Source: Nymphaea colorata
Lineage: Eukaryota > Streptophyta > Magnoliopsida > Nymphaeales > Nymphaeaceae
Direction of reading: 5' to 3'
NCBI RefSeq assembly: GCF_008831285.2
Contig: NC_045146.1
Coordinates: 1,302,001-1,366,000, forward strand
DNA length: 64,000 nt
This document shows positions 24,595 through 37,060 of the stretch, piece after piece. The translations under genes were made by a program, and so were the position numbers. The notes under the pieces were generated by a model. The model was not told the origin of the DNA and made no database searches. It saw only the letters and a list, made by a program, of their open reading frames with translations. Each line of letters begins with the position of its first letter. Position 1 is the stretch's first letter.

Positions 24595-26132
24595 GAGAAG
24601 AAGATAGAAGCCAAAGATGACCTACCAAAGAGATTGCTGCTTTCTCTGTCAAAGCAAGGACTCTATTTTATTGAAGAAAACTTCATGAAACAAATTTGGG
24701 TTTATCGAATCACCTTGCCAAAGAGATGAAATCATGAGCTTTTACAAAGTTCTGTAGCAAACTTGAACATTGGAACCCTTGTCCAATTTAAAGAAAGGAC
24801 AGTTTGAAGGGAAGATGTTAATGAAAGACAATTGTTTTTAAAGAGATTCAAGAAAAGAATTTCAACAAGATAAATCAAAATAAATAATAAAATAATTTTT
24901 TTTTTCACAAAATCAAATTTAAATTTCAATGCTTATCATTGCCAAGATTATAGGAACGCCACCTACTCTTTAATCAAATGGCTTTTAATTGTGAAAAACT
25001 ATGCAAGTTTAATGAAAATAAGCTTTTCATTTTTCTTTGTAAGCCAACGTGTGTGATGCAATGTGGGCTTGATGCGTAATAACATCACTAGCCGTTGGAT
25101 ACACCAAATAGAGCTTCAGGTCTGGGAGAGGAGGGCGGTGGCAGTTCGCCGGCAAAGATGGGGGAGGCGACGGCCTCCCTTTTTTTTTTTTTTTGGTTTT
25201 TTTTTTAAATTTAAAATAAACGTCAAAAGAAACTGAAAGGAGAGGCCATCCGCCTTGTTGAAGAGGTGGGGAAGGCGAGGCCTCCAAAATCTGCCCGACA
25301 ATCGAGCGTCTGGTAGGTTTTTTTATTGTTTATTAAAGAATAACCCGTTTACATGAACGGTCCAAACCAGCGGAGGGATTGGTCTCACCAATGATTTCTG
25401 CATCAATTCAAGGAACAGGACGACCTCCTTTTTATATGGTTGCCCCCACCAATGTCCACTGTTGGACATCCATTAAACTGGGAGAAAAAAAGCATTCATA
25501 AATATGGCCAACAAATTAATGGCTCAAAGAGTTCGTGAACGCGGCAGCTGTGTCAAAATTATTCAGAATGATTATGAGGTGTTTAGTGAATTTGATGTGC
25601 CAAAGAAATGTTTATGCAATGCCTATACTATAGTAAACATAATATGAAATGATTCAAATAAGTACTTGTTGCTTATGCTCAAAATGCCATGTGAACATGC
25701 AGATGGGATAAAAGTTGCAGGAGTCTCTGTCATTATTGACTGATACAAGATCTAGTCTGAACCAGACCTCCAAAACAATTGGTTGCTCCCCAGAAGCCAT
25801 TTTCATTTTTTGGTCCACTTGATCTCTGCTTTGCGTTGCTTTCTATGGCGATTTCAATCATGTCCTTTTGGGGTCAAAAGCAAGGAAAGCGATGGAGAGT
25901 TGGTCTGTTGTTTGGGACAGAGGAAGAGGAAGGATGCCAAGGTTGGAAGGGAAAGGACGGAGAGGGAATTTTTTTTTTTTTTTGTCTTCTCTCTCACTCC
26001 GTCCCCGTCCCCACCATCTCTCTGTACTTCTTCTTTCTCTCCCTTGGGTTTTCATGGCCGTTCCAACCATGGGGCTCTCCTCCTCCTTCCTGTCGCTCTC
26101 TTCAGATTGGTTACGGACGCAAACTGATCTTA

Positions 26133-26168
26133 CCACGTGGAAGAGGCCGGCTATTCGCGTGCCACGTG
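26133..26168 (+). promoter_or_regulatory. Paired G-boxes upstream of starch synthase I
   Basis: CCACGTGG at 26133-26140 and CACGTG at 26163-26168 lie about 29 bp apart, 525-560 bp upstream of the SS1 start codon. CACGTG is the core bound by plant bZIP and bHLH factors. Between here and the ATG the sequence is rich in (GA)n tracts without a clear TATA box, suggesting a TATA-less, GAGA-rich promoter or leader. Function is inferred. Confidence 0.35.
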
Positions 26169-26692
26169 TCAGCCGTAGGTCCCTTTTCGAGATACGACGC
26201 TCCCACGGGCAAATGTGAGGGGGAGAGAGAGATAGAGAGAGTCCGAGCTTTCCTGAAAAGAGCTTTACCATGTCGCCTGGGGATGTCGAGAGAGCAAGCG
26301 TTGGGAGGGGAAGGCTCTGAGACGTAATAACGAGAAAGCTAGGCAGTGGAAGAGAGAGAGAGAGAGAAACCTTAGAGACTAGAGAGAGAAAGTGGCTTTT
26401 GAGTTACAGAGGAAGCTGTAGACAGAAGGAATAACTGGTTCTGGAATATAGGCAGAGAACGAGAGAGATCCTTTGTGTAACCGAGTAAACAAGCAAGCGC
26501 TCAGGGAGCGAGAGAGAGAGACAGATCATCTCTTTCAATTGATCGCGGTTTTTCCGCTCTTTCTCCGATTCAAGTATTCGCTCTTGGGGCGAAAATTTAT
26601 CAATTTTTTGGTATTGGGTGTTTGTTTTGTAGTTCTTTGTCGGGGCCAAAGGTTCCTTCTTTATTTTATTCTTTCTTGGGGTCATTTCTTAG

Positions 26693-29546
26693 ATGGAGAT
26701 TCTCAGGCTTCCAAGCAGTGTTGGCATCCCTGGTTATTCTTGCTCGTCTAGAGGGCAGGTGAATCCTTCGGTTATGGCGTTCAAGAGCTCCATTTGTGTC
26801 AGATCGTTTCATTCAAATGTGGGGCGTAGTCTCTGTCTTCCTGGTTTGAGGAGTTATTCAATGAGTGGGAAGCAACAAGGATTCTGCAACTCCGACGATC
26901 TAGAGGAGGTTTCACTCGATTGGGAGGAGGAACCTTATGATCTTCAGCCTCCAAGCGGTAATTGATTCGCAATCTCGTTTATTTGGTCCAATAGATACGC
27001 TTTTTGAAGTTTCTAGTTTTATATAATTCCTTTGTACGTGAACTTGATTCTATTAATGTGTGGAAGGTGGCCCCGAAGTCATATGACGTTTCTGTTTTAA
27101 TGCGAACTTGTTGTTTCGTTGGTAGGTTGGCTTTCTGTTTTTTATTGAATATCATTTAATTCTGGAAGCATATTCGCGCCTAAACTTGTGGTAAGTTGTA
27201 ACGCGATCTCACGGAAGGAACACTGTTAGACATATGGTACGCATTAGGAAAGATTAAAGAGATACCTTCACGTGATCACATTCTACTTATTGTGCTGTTA
27301 TTGAAGCAGGCTTGTTCAATCACGCACGTAAACATATTGAAATATTCTTAAAAACTTGAAACACAGGTCACACTTTGGAAGAACCTTCTTCTTCTTTCAC
27401 CCACAGTGTGTATTTTCCATGAATTAATGACCTTCCTGGAAGCATCTATGATGGTACCAATTTGGGGCTTTTTTTTGGCTGAATTTAGCTCAAAACCCAT
27501 ACTTTTCTGGCAAAAGGATACAAAGACTCATAATGCAAGAACTTTGATTGGTCACAGGATGCTTTTTTTTTTTTTTCCCCGTATTGTTCACATGTTGATG
27601 ATGGAACTTAGTCTCTTTTTATTATTTTAGTAAGCCTACTGACTTTTGAATTACTGTATTATAGGGGATGAGGAAGCTGCTGACCCTGTCCTTTCTGAGG
27701 TCATGGATATGGAAGAAGTTCTCACAGTCGAAGTAAACGGAAAAGCTTCCAAAACAAGAACTTATAACATTATCTTTGTAGCTTCTGAGGCTGCTCCTTA
27801 TTCAAAGACGGGAGGATTGGGAGATGTCTGTGGTTCCTTGCCAATTTCCCTGGGTGGTCGTGGTCATCGAGTAATGGTCGTCACTCCAAGATACATGAAT
27901 GGAGTTATGGATAAGGCTTTTGCTGGGGCAAAGCTTTACTGTCGAATTAAGGTTGCTTGCTTTGGAGGGGTTCATGAAGTTGCATTCTTTCATGAATATC
28001 GAGCTGGTGTTGACTGGGTACAGATCTTAGTTTCTTCTTTATCTGCTCATGTGTTATTGTTATATTTTCTACATCATCCAATCATTGGAAATGTTGCGTT
28101 CTCCAATAGTAGATTTTTCTTTTGTCTTTCAGTATAATTTTTTAACTTTTTATGACCATATTAGAAAACACATCCTATTTGATGCCTTTGTCATGCAATA
28201 TTTTGGAAGTCATGTTTGCTGCTTGTTACTAAATTCAAGGTGATTCCATGCAAAAGAATAAGAGCTCACGAATGGGTGGAAATTTTTATTGGACATCAAA
28301 AGCACTAATTACAATATCTTCAAATGCTTTCTTGCATCTATACCAGAGAAAACTGTAGACTCAAATCATGTAGGAGTATAATGGAAACAGAATTTGATAC
28401 TTGCTTTAGATGCATTTAGCATCCCTTTGTACGGAAACAAGATTAATTACTTTCGTAGATGATCCAGGAGATGTCTTTTGTAAGGAAAATATGACTGTGA
28501 GTCTCTTCTCACCGTTGTATACAATAGATATCAACCATTAAGGATGTTTCGACTTTCGAGTGTCTTCCTGAAAACATTTGGTGAAGGCAGTGTAAGGAAT
28601 CCTTGACTTCTAATTCATTTTTGGTGAAAATATCATTTTTTTTTCATCAAATGGTCCGTATTATCAGCATTTCTTCTTTTTCATCTGTTCACCTTTTATA
28701 GTAATTGATACTGTTATTGTTTCATCTCTGCATAGCTGCATTGTTGATGTACTGTTGTGTTCAGTTAATAGCTGAATACATTATCTTCTCAATAAAGGCA
28801 GTGTAAATGATTAAAAAATCATCAGAACGCAGATTTACCCTCACGAGACACAAACGCATCATGTGTTATTTTTTAGAGCTTTATATATGGTTGCAAAGGG
28901 GTTTGATCTGGTATGGGCATTTTCTCATTTTCTGCTGTAAAAGATTCAAGTCTGACCTCATCTCTGATGTATTTACCTGTCCCATGTCTGAATCACTTGC
29001 ATCCCTAGCTTCACAACTGTATATTACTCAAATGAAAGTTCTTGTGCTTTAAGTTGATCTATGCTTAATTTGATCGCTGTGCTTCCTATGTTACTGAATA
29101 ACTCTTTTTCTACTCCAGATCAACTAATGCTTCTTTAGCATGCTCTTCTATCTACTTAACAGATATTTGTTGATCATCCTTCATACCACAGACCTGGCAG
29201 TCCTTATGGAGATAAATTTGGCACTTTTGGTGACAATCAGGTAAATGATAATGTACCCATCTTGGGTCGGTGTTTGGGGGGTGGGGGAGCGAGGGTGTGG
29301 GCGGGAAGGGTTAATTTTTCGGGTTGAATTTGTGACCAAGTCCTATAATTTTTCTGGTTCCAGTTCCGATTTACTCTACTCTGTCATGCTGCTTGTGAGG
29401 CCCCATTGGTGCTTCCCTTGGGTGGATTTACCTATGGAGAGAAATGCTTATTCCTTGTTAATGATTGGCATGCAAGCCTTGTACCCATGTAAGATATTGA
29501 TCTCAGTAAATTCTCTATTCCATGTCCACACCTCTATATATATATG

Positions 29547-29624
<78 letters not shown>

Positions 29625-32600
29625 TGGTCTGTGTGTGTATTGTGACTAAATGGTATCAGACCTCTTCATTTTTTTTTTTTGATTTCGCTGTGATATTTGT
29701 GGTCCAGTCTATTGGCAGCTAAATATCGTCCACATGGTGTTTATCGAGATGGCCGCTGCATTCTGATAATACATAACCTAGCACATCAGGTTCTTTTTCT
29801 CTCTGGTTTGGTTTATTAGATGTTTACTTTTGGTATTTCAGTTGCATATGATCAGGCTGTGTTTATGGTGCGTGGAATAGTTACTATCTTGCATTTTTAC
29901 AACAATGATTCTTGAAATTACATTGGTCATTATCTTTACATGCTGGGGAAGCTCTATGTCATTAAAGCAGTCCAGCACGAAGACTTCTCACTTATTAAAT
30001 GTGAAACTATATTGCCTAGAGATCATTAGATTGTTAGCTTCACACATTTTAAATATAATACAATGATAAGTGTTGCTATGATAACGTAAACAGTAAACTA
30101 TATGTTTGAAATTGCTAAATGTATAGCTACATTGATAACTATGTCAAGTTTATTTTTAATTTTTTTTTTCCAATATAAGGGAGTGGAACCTGCTGTTACT
30201 TACGAGAATCTGGGGCTACCGGCTGAGTGGTATGGAGCACTGGAGTGGGTGTTCCCAACATGGGCGAGGAAACATGCCTTAGATAAAGGTGAAACAGTGA
30301 ATCCTTTGAAGGGAGCAATTGTAACTGCTGATCGGGTTGTCACTGTTAGCCAGGTTTGTTCACATAATGTTAAATTTTGTTGACATTAATTTGTAAATGT
30401 GCTGTTGACATTTTGTTCTACATTTTTGGTAGGGATATGCTTGGGAAATAACTACACCGGAAGGTGGAAATGGTCTAGATGAACTCTTGCTCAGCCGTAA
30501 AAGTGTCCTAAGTGGTATTATACAAATTATTTAACTTTTAGAAATTTGCCTTCTTTTCTCCAGTGACTCCTGAAAATTGTTTGCTGTTTGCAATTTACAG
30601 GTATTACAAATGGTATTGATATTAATGAGTGGGATCCATCTTCGGACAAGTATATTTCATGCAATTATTCTGTTGATGACCTTTCTGGAAAGGTTATCTT
30701 TTAATTCCTTGCAAAATTGGCGATGCTTATCTATCTTCTGCCCAGTGGTTCCTGGTTTGTCATTATCCTCAGTGCTATGTCATCTAAGTGGATAGATTTT
30801 ATTATACAGGTGAGTTGCAAGACTGCTCTGCAAGAAGAGTTACAGTTTGCTATCAGAGCTGACATTCCTTTGGTAAGAGCAAAAAAGTTATGTAAGATAT
30901 TGACGGTTGATGCCCATGATTTCTCCTCTTTATCTAGATTATTGTAATTTTCAGATTGGATTCATTGGAAGGTTGGATTACCAAAAGGGTATTGATTTGA
31001 TACGTTGGGCTATGCCGGACCTTCTGCAGGAGGATATTCAGTTTGTAAGTTAGATTTTCAACTGTGATCCTATATGAGGGCACATCACACTTATGATGTC
31101 TTCAATGTGAATAACAGGGAACTGAACTCTAACTAAGTTTAAGTAGTGGTTAATTTTACGGTGCAGTTTATATGCATATACATTTTGAGTGCATGAAGCA
31201 TAAAGTTGCATTGGTCTGCATATATGTTCTCTATGTTCCATTCATTTGTTTACTTTTGATCTGTTGTCTAAGATGTTAATTAAGTTTACTATTCTGCTGA
31301 CCCCAATCCCCTTGTTAATAGATGTCTCTTACTGGAAAAACAGCTGCAGCAGTTTGTTTATCATTCTGTTCCATATCATTCTGCTCTTTGTTTATTAAGC
31401 TATCCTTAGTTCTGTCTTGATGATGTGTGGCTTTCCTGCATTAACAACTTTTGCCTGAAATGAGAAATAGCAATAGCTAACTGCATCTTTCTTAAGTTGC
31501 AATATGCTGTTTTTCTTCTTCATGCTCCTCATCCCCCTATCCCCCTTTCCTCCTCCTCCCGGCCATTACTACTAGTAGCAGTTAGGGAGATACAAGGCTA
31601 GAACATTTTCACGTGAAATGGCTGTCCACAATCTGTTTTTCCCTTTATATTTATGAGTTTTTTCTACAATCTGTTTTTCCCTTTATATTCCTTAGTTTTT
31701 TCTTTAACTCTCTTATTTCTGCCAGGTTATGCTTGGATCGGGGGATGCAGGCACTGAAGAGTGGATGAGGGAAACTGAATCAGCTCACAAGGACAAGTTC
31801 CGAGGATGGGTTGGATTTAGTGTTGCAGTTTCTCACAGGATCACTGCTGGGTAAATTCGTAAAGTTTTTTGGTCAATTTTAGAAATATATTTAGTTATCC
31901 TGTCATGTGGGATCATCTTCCCTTTGTGCACCCATACATGGGCTTATTCACGAATTATCTAAACTTCTGTATTATGTTACTATATTCTGAATTTTCAGCT
32001 GTGATATATTACTGATGCCTTCAAGATTTGAGCCTTGTGGTCTGAACCAGCTGTATGCCATGAGATATGGAACTGTTCCTGTTGTACACTGTACAGGAGG
32101 CTTGAGGGTGAGCTGATGCAGGGATAATTCAATGCCTTGGGTTTCTTATCTTAAGAAGTTTGAGTTTCACTCTGAGTCTTCTGGTTAAAATTTCCAGGAC
32201 ACGGTGGAAAATTTTGATCCTTTTGCTGATGATGGTGAAGGTCGTGGCACTGGGTGCGTCGTCTCTTTCCTAGAACAGTTTTGAGGAGCTTTATTGTGTT
32301 CATTCATGATAAATGATGCTTAGGCATGTTCATGGGATTTTTTGTTTCAATGATGTGAAAGTTGTTCTTCTGCTTCATATTATTATTTTTGAACTGGAAT
32401 AAATTTTGTCAAAAGAAAGCACATCTGTATTTGCTTCGTGTTGCATCCACTTTAAATTGACAGACCTTAGCTTGGAACAGGGTGATAGATATAGCTGATT
32501 GACTACTAAGGTAGAAAGGCGAAGACAACGTCTTGAAATATCTTTGGAGTATTCTGCTTCATTTCTTCAGGATCTGTTAAATGCCAAGTAGCACAATCCA

Positions 32601-33352
32601 GCAACGCTGTAGGCTCATAATAGAAAAAGTTTCCAATAAGTTCAAGCTGTTATAAGGACTGTATTCTTGATTGAGTTTTTTGCCGTACTTCATCTCAAAT
32701 GCAAGTTGGCAATGAATAAGGCTACATCATGTGAGACTCTAGAAAAGTCTGTATGTCTAAGAAGCCATTGCAAGCAAGGATGCATGTTCTTATTTGATCC
32801 CAAACATGTTTTGATTAATTTCTAGATTCACGACGCAGCACACTGAGGTTTTACTCCTTTCATCGTATGGCTAGTCATGAATGGTGTTGTTGGACTAGTA
32901 GCTGAAACATCTATATGCATGATTGTCATGCCAATTTCTATTTTGTTGCAAATTTTAGTATTTGACATTGTTTTCTTTCCAACAGATGGGCCTTTTCTCC
33001 ACTGTCCAAGGAAGCTATGTTGGGGGTAAGTTAAAGGAGAAGATTACAAATTGTAGTTATTATGAGCTGAAATTTCTGTGGAAATTAGTAGCTTCCAGAT
33101 CAGTTTCACTTATCATGATGAAATCTTACATATCTTACTCAAGGCTTGATTAGGTATTTACTGGTGTTTTGCTTTGTCGATGTTCTAAAGCAGACTTTGA
33201 GAATTGCCATCGAGACTTACAGAGATCATAAAGCCTCATGGGAACGACTGATGAAGAGAGGAATGAAAAGAGATTCTTCATGGCAGAATGCAGCTGTTCA
33301 GTATGAGCAAATTTTCGAGTGGGCGCTAATGGACCCGCCCTATGTTCGTTAA
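26693..33352 (+). CDS. SS1: Soluble starch synthase I, plastidial (15 exons)
   Basis: Adds glucose from ADP-glucose to glucan ends (GT5 family, EC 2.4.1.21), making short amylopectin chains in plastids. Exons: 26693-26957, 27665-28017, 29163-29240, 29364-29488, 29708-29789, 30180-30353, 30433-30514, 30601-30692, 30810-30872, 30955-31044, 31726-31850, 31999-32107, 32198-32253, 32986-33025, 33191-33352. All introns are GT-AG and every junction keeps frame, giving 631 residues, close to the usual 640-650. Exon 1 encodes a Ser/Arg-rich plastid transit peptide and an acidic linker. The ADP-glucose motif KTGGLGD is at 136-142, [11 protein letters not shown] follows exon 3's start, NDWHASLVP ends exon 4, and the C-terminal domain has GRLDYQKG, the catalytic-Glu motif [11 protein letters not shown] (Glu521) and CTGGLRDTV (541-549). 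The product ends DPPYVR, typical of SS1 rather than SS2-SS4 or GBSS. The start is the first in-frame Met; Met28 is an alternative. The gene looks intact. Confidence 0.96.
29551..29622 (+). repeat. (CA)n(TA)n microsatellite in SS1 intron 4
   Basis: About 20 CA units followed by about 15 TA units make up a third of the 219-bp intron 4 (29489-29707). Likely length-polymorphic. Confidence 0.95.
31628..31703 (+). repeat. Tandem 38-bp duplication in SS1 intron 10
   Basis: A unit opening ACAATCTGTTTTTCCCTTTA is repeated head to tail, about 25 bp before the exon 11 acceptor at 31725. It enlarges the pyrimidine-rich region before the splice site. Confidence 0.85.
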
Positions 33353-33995
33353 ATCATTATTCGTTTCACTGAGATGGGTGCTGCCCGTCTTTCAATTTTT
33401 TTTTTTTGGCTCCAAATGTTTCAAGCATTAAATTAGTTTATTGCATTTATTTATTAACCTGAATAAGAGGATCCTGTCTAGTGTAAAGCACGTTTTTTTC
33501 TCAAAAAGTTTGTTGCGCCTTTGCTGCTTCTTTTTCCTTTTCTTAGTTATTTTTCACTAATATTAACGATCGAGCATTTTAAAAATGGAGACATAGACAC
33601 ATGATGTCGTGGGATCTTATTAAGCAGAAGATAGTCACAAGTATAATTTTCGGTTTTTCCTCGATCAACATTTTCTTCGCTGCTTTGGCCAAACTTGTTT
33701 TTTCAAGAAAGTCTTGAGATTTTAAAAAAATAAAATATGTAAAATAATATACAAATTATGAAATTAAGAGTTTTATGCTAAGTTCCTCATAGACATGTTA
33801 AAAAGTTGAACTATCTGTTAAAAATTTTGAAATAAACAAAAGCAATGGAATATATGAAAATACATTTGAAAAAATCGATGACGAGAGTGACATACTTCGT
33901 ACGCAGGGGAATTCAGTTTATCTCCCTCCTTTTTGCTCACGTTGTTGGACATTAAAAAAACATATAGAGTGGTCTGTATTATCTTATTGTTAGGT

Positions 33996-33997
<2 letters not shown>

Positions 33998-34038
<41 letters not shown>
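33998..34038 (+). repeat. (TA)n microsatellite
   Basis: About 20 TA units. Confidence 0.95.
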
Positions 34039-34042
<4 letters not shown>

Positions 34043-34535
34043 CACTACTGAACCCGTGACTCTAGATATTCCTTGCGGCAAGAAACATCAATTATATAAA
34101 TGTATATATCTCTTACGGCAGGGGACATCAAAGCAACACCGTCTAATCAATTGTGATCGGACAATTCACCGAATTTTAATAAAAGAGCTTATGAGTCGCG
34201 AATCTCCCGCAACTCCTCCTCCCTCGAGTTATTTTCTCTCTCCTCTTTGTTTATATATATATATATATTATATAAAAGAATGGCAGAATTATATAATAAA
34301 ACAGATTTTGTCTGATTTATTGTGATATATGGTTGAAAGAAAAATAATAAGAACAAAGTATTTAATCTCTTCGCCATACAATACTAGTGTACATATCTCT
34401 TTTTCCTGATTTTTCTTTCATCTATCACAATAAACCATGCACCCTTTATAAGCCAAAAGGGTGAGGTCCCCCCCCCCCTTTTGTTTATGCATGTTTTGAA
34501 AAGCAGGGTGGCAAGAAAGGCCACGACCTCCCCTG

Positions 34536-34587
34536 CCTCAGCCATTTATTTAATGTAGAAACCTCAGCCATTTATTTAATGTAGAAA
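34536..34587 (+). repeat. Perfect 26-bp tandem duplication
   Basis: CCTCAGCCATTTATTTAATG plus TAGAAA occurs twice head to tail with no differences, so the duplication is probably recent. Confidence 0.95.
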
Positions 34588-34706
34588 AAGAAAGGAGGCA
34601 GTTCCCTTCCCCATCGTCTCTAGCGGAGACCGCCTCCTTCACCCCCAATTATGGGGCAGGCAACGGCCTCCTCTTTCGTGGCGGTGTGGCGGACTCCATG
34701 TCAAGG

Positions 34707-34740
<34 letters not shown>

Positions 34741-34751
34741 AAACATATATA

Positions 34752-34888
34752 AGGGGGCTGCCTGGGCCATGGGCCCAGGCAAGCATAGGAAAAAAAATTA
34801 TTTATATTTAAAAATTCAAATTTTTTTAATTTGGTCTGGCCCGTCGTTTCTTTTAACCCGACCCTCAAAAAAATCCTTGCTTCGCCCC
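34752..34888. mobile_element. hAT-like element, related to the copy at 54758
   Basis: Begins GGGGGCTGCCTGGGCCATGG and ends AAAAAAATCCTTGCTTCGCCCC, the reverse arrangement of the element at 54758, which starts CAGGGCCGGAGCGAGG and ends with CTAGGCAGGCCCCCTCCC. The left end abuts a (TA)n tract and no clean target duplication can be read. Confidence 0.45.
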
Positions 34889-35006
34889 AGCATGTATGGT
34901 CCACTCTCCAAACCAGACTAGGGTTTTTTATGCATATTTATTTTTTATATGGATGCTCTATTATTAAACATTAAATGAAGTAGGAGTTCCATCCTCAGAA
35001 TTGGCT

Positions 35007-35278
35007 AAGGGTGGGTATCAGGCTGGGCTGGGCCCAGGCCCGATTGGCCGGGGTCAGCCCGGCCCGGCCCATTTAGCCGGCTCGGGTCAGCCCGGCCCGG
35101 CCCATTTAGCCGGTTAAGATTGAAAAAAGTGATTTTTTTAATTTTTTTGTTTTAATAATATATATTTATGATTAGTAAATATATTTTACATTTAAAAAAT
35201 ATTTTATAATCACAAATTATTTTTTAGTTTTAAATGGGCCTGGCTCACCGGCCTGGCCCGATGCCCACCCTTAGAATT
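35007..35278. mobile_element. GC-tipped hAT-like MITE with flanking duplication
   Basis: Inverted ends AAGGGTGGGTATCAGGCTGG and, at the right, GCCTGGCCCGATGCCCACCCTT (its complement starts AAGGGTGGGCATCGGGCC). The direct repeat AGAATTGGCT flanks both sides (34997-35006 and 35279-35288), with 4 extra bases at the right end. The core is AT-rich and non-coding and the left arm contains a 33-bp tandem duplication (GGGTCAGCCCGGCCCGGCCC unit, 35051 and 35084). It is the clearest member of the GC-tipped family in this window. Confidence 0.65.
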
Positions 35279-35929
35279 AGAATTGGCTGAATGAATGGGC
35301 AAGTGGCAAAATAGCTTCCTCAATGTAAACCCACTCCCAAATGAAGCGATGCCCATAAAAGTCCCCTTATTAGCGGTTTTATCAATGTTCCTTTTGGGGA
35401 TCCAAAGAAGCAATGACTGAAAATTGTGGCCTCGAGAACTTTTTTTTTTTATGGGTTCAAAAGCGAAAACGAATAATGAAACTATAGTTCTTAATACACA
35501 TCTTAAATATATCTACACCTTTGGTGGAAATAAATTAAATTCGAACGTATGAGTCCCAATTAGATTGTGTGATTGATTTTTTGATAATAAAAAATTATGT
35601 ACTTTTAGAAACTGATTGTAAGATCATCAACGATTTTGATATAAATCAGATTCTATAAACTCAAAAGCTGATCCATAAAACCAGAAAGAAAGAAAAAAGG
35701 AAGAAGGAAAAAATCCAGAGATGCGCACATGATTATTTAAGGTAGAATATAAGAGTTTTCCATGTGAACCGACCTGTGTGGCTGGAGAGTGGTCTGCACG
35801 TTGGTGCTAACTAACTGCTAACCGAGGATTTACAAAAGTTTGAATTTAAAAAACGCATTTTTTCGAAAAAAACATGAAAAAAATGTGATAAATTAAATGG
35901 CCATTTAAAACTTCAAAAAATGAGTTTTT

Positions 35930-36235
35930 TTGAAAAAACATTAAAAATAAATAACAAGATTTTAACGGTTTTATTGCATTTTTTTCACTTTTTTTTATAA
36001 TTTTCATTTTTTTTAATGCCAAACAGTTTTATTTTATTGTCTGTTTTTTATTTATTGCAAATCTACTTATCTTTGATGTTTATGTTATTAGTTTCTCACT
36101 TATTTTATTTTCTCTCTATTTTTAATTTTTTAAAATCTTTAAAAAATTACCATACTTTTTCTTTTTTTTTAAGCTCGCCACATTATACCCGAGAAAAACC
36201 TCGCTGTTTAAAACTCTAAGACATTATTTGTGACT
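35930..36235 (+). repeat. AT-rich dispersed repeat, copy B
   Basis: Second copy of the unit described at 5025-5325, sharing the GAGAAAAACCTC and TTTGTGACTATG end blocks in the same order and orientation. Confidence 0.6.
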
Positions 36236-36975
36236 ATGGCTTGAATCTACGCCTTTCCTTTTAGCTATGAGTGATAGAATTAAGATTCACCATCCCTCCT
36301 TCCAATTCTAAGTTCTTCCATATAATTTATAGCAACAGTATATCATTCAACTTAACTATTGTGCTCTACTATTTTTTAAAATCAAAACCAGAGACGTGCT
36401 ATTCATGTATCATCAATTCGATCAATTATGTTATGCTATATCCTTCATCTTTGGTAACGTGCTCTACCATTTTTGAAAATCGAACTAAAGATGTACCCTC
36501 AATTTAACCAATTATGTTATGCTTGTTGAAGCCAAAATCATGCCTCTCCATTACAGACAAAATGATCAAAATGCCCTACAAAACAGAAAAAACTAAAGGG
36601 GACAATCAAAGAATACAACTAGAAAAGTAATTTTTTAATGAAAATAATAACCTTATTACCCCCGCATCTCCAAGAATGGCATCATACGAGCACTAGTTTT
36701 TAATACACAGGACCCGATCCTCATCTAACGTATACCACATTTGGGTGTCCCGGATCCGATGCACTTGCGACAAGGACATGGGTCCATACTGAACTAGAAT
36801 CTGGACTGTTCATTTTGTTCGGATTTAGGCACCAATTGAACGGTTGAAGATTGTGTTTATGTGACCAGTTGGAAGACAAACATTAACCATGGCGTTGGTG
36901 TGAGCCACTGCCCACACTAGGACAATAAAAAATTTTATTGAAAAAATGAAAAATGGTGTTGTGATGACTTAACAT

Positions 36976-37060
36976 TAAGGGGTGTAGCATAATTGGTCGG
37001 GCAGACTGTTTGTAGAAGGTGCATCATTAATTCGATTTTCGTAAGTGCTACCTTCATTGG
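36976..37060 (+). mobile_element. SINE-like element, head region
   Basis: AAGGGGTGTAGCATAATTGG is an A-box-like tRNA-derived start and TTAATTCGATTTTC about 35 bp on is a B-box-like block. Downstream extent and poly(A) tail are not resolved. This is the best-preserved plus-strand head of the family. Confidence 0.5.

Larger units (their letters stand above)
20600..26130. other. Gene-free stretch upstream of starch synthase I
   Basis: No supportable gene; the 177-codon minus frame at 22616-23149 overlaps a SINE-like start near 22794 and matches nothing. Contents: an inverted-ended element (21313-21511), a recurring TGCCCACACCAGCC repeat piece (about 21715-21772), SINE-like heads (21967, 22794), a GC-tipped repeat (23245-23535), a CA/TC microsatellite (24145-24177), a tandem 50-bp repeat (24497), and a diverged duplication of about 200 bp (around 24300-24495 versus 24840-25030). 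Confidence 0.5.

Noticed and set aside
25779-26327. Several overlapping long frames on both strands upstream of SS1
   Set aside because: They are produced by CT/GA-rich low-complexity sequence in the promoter or leader of SS1.
34997-35288. An 8-bp rather than 10-bp target duplication at the GC-tipped MITE
   Set aside because: The right end has 4 extra bases, so the exact length cannot be fixed from one copy; reported as a flanking repeat only.
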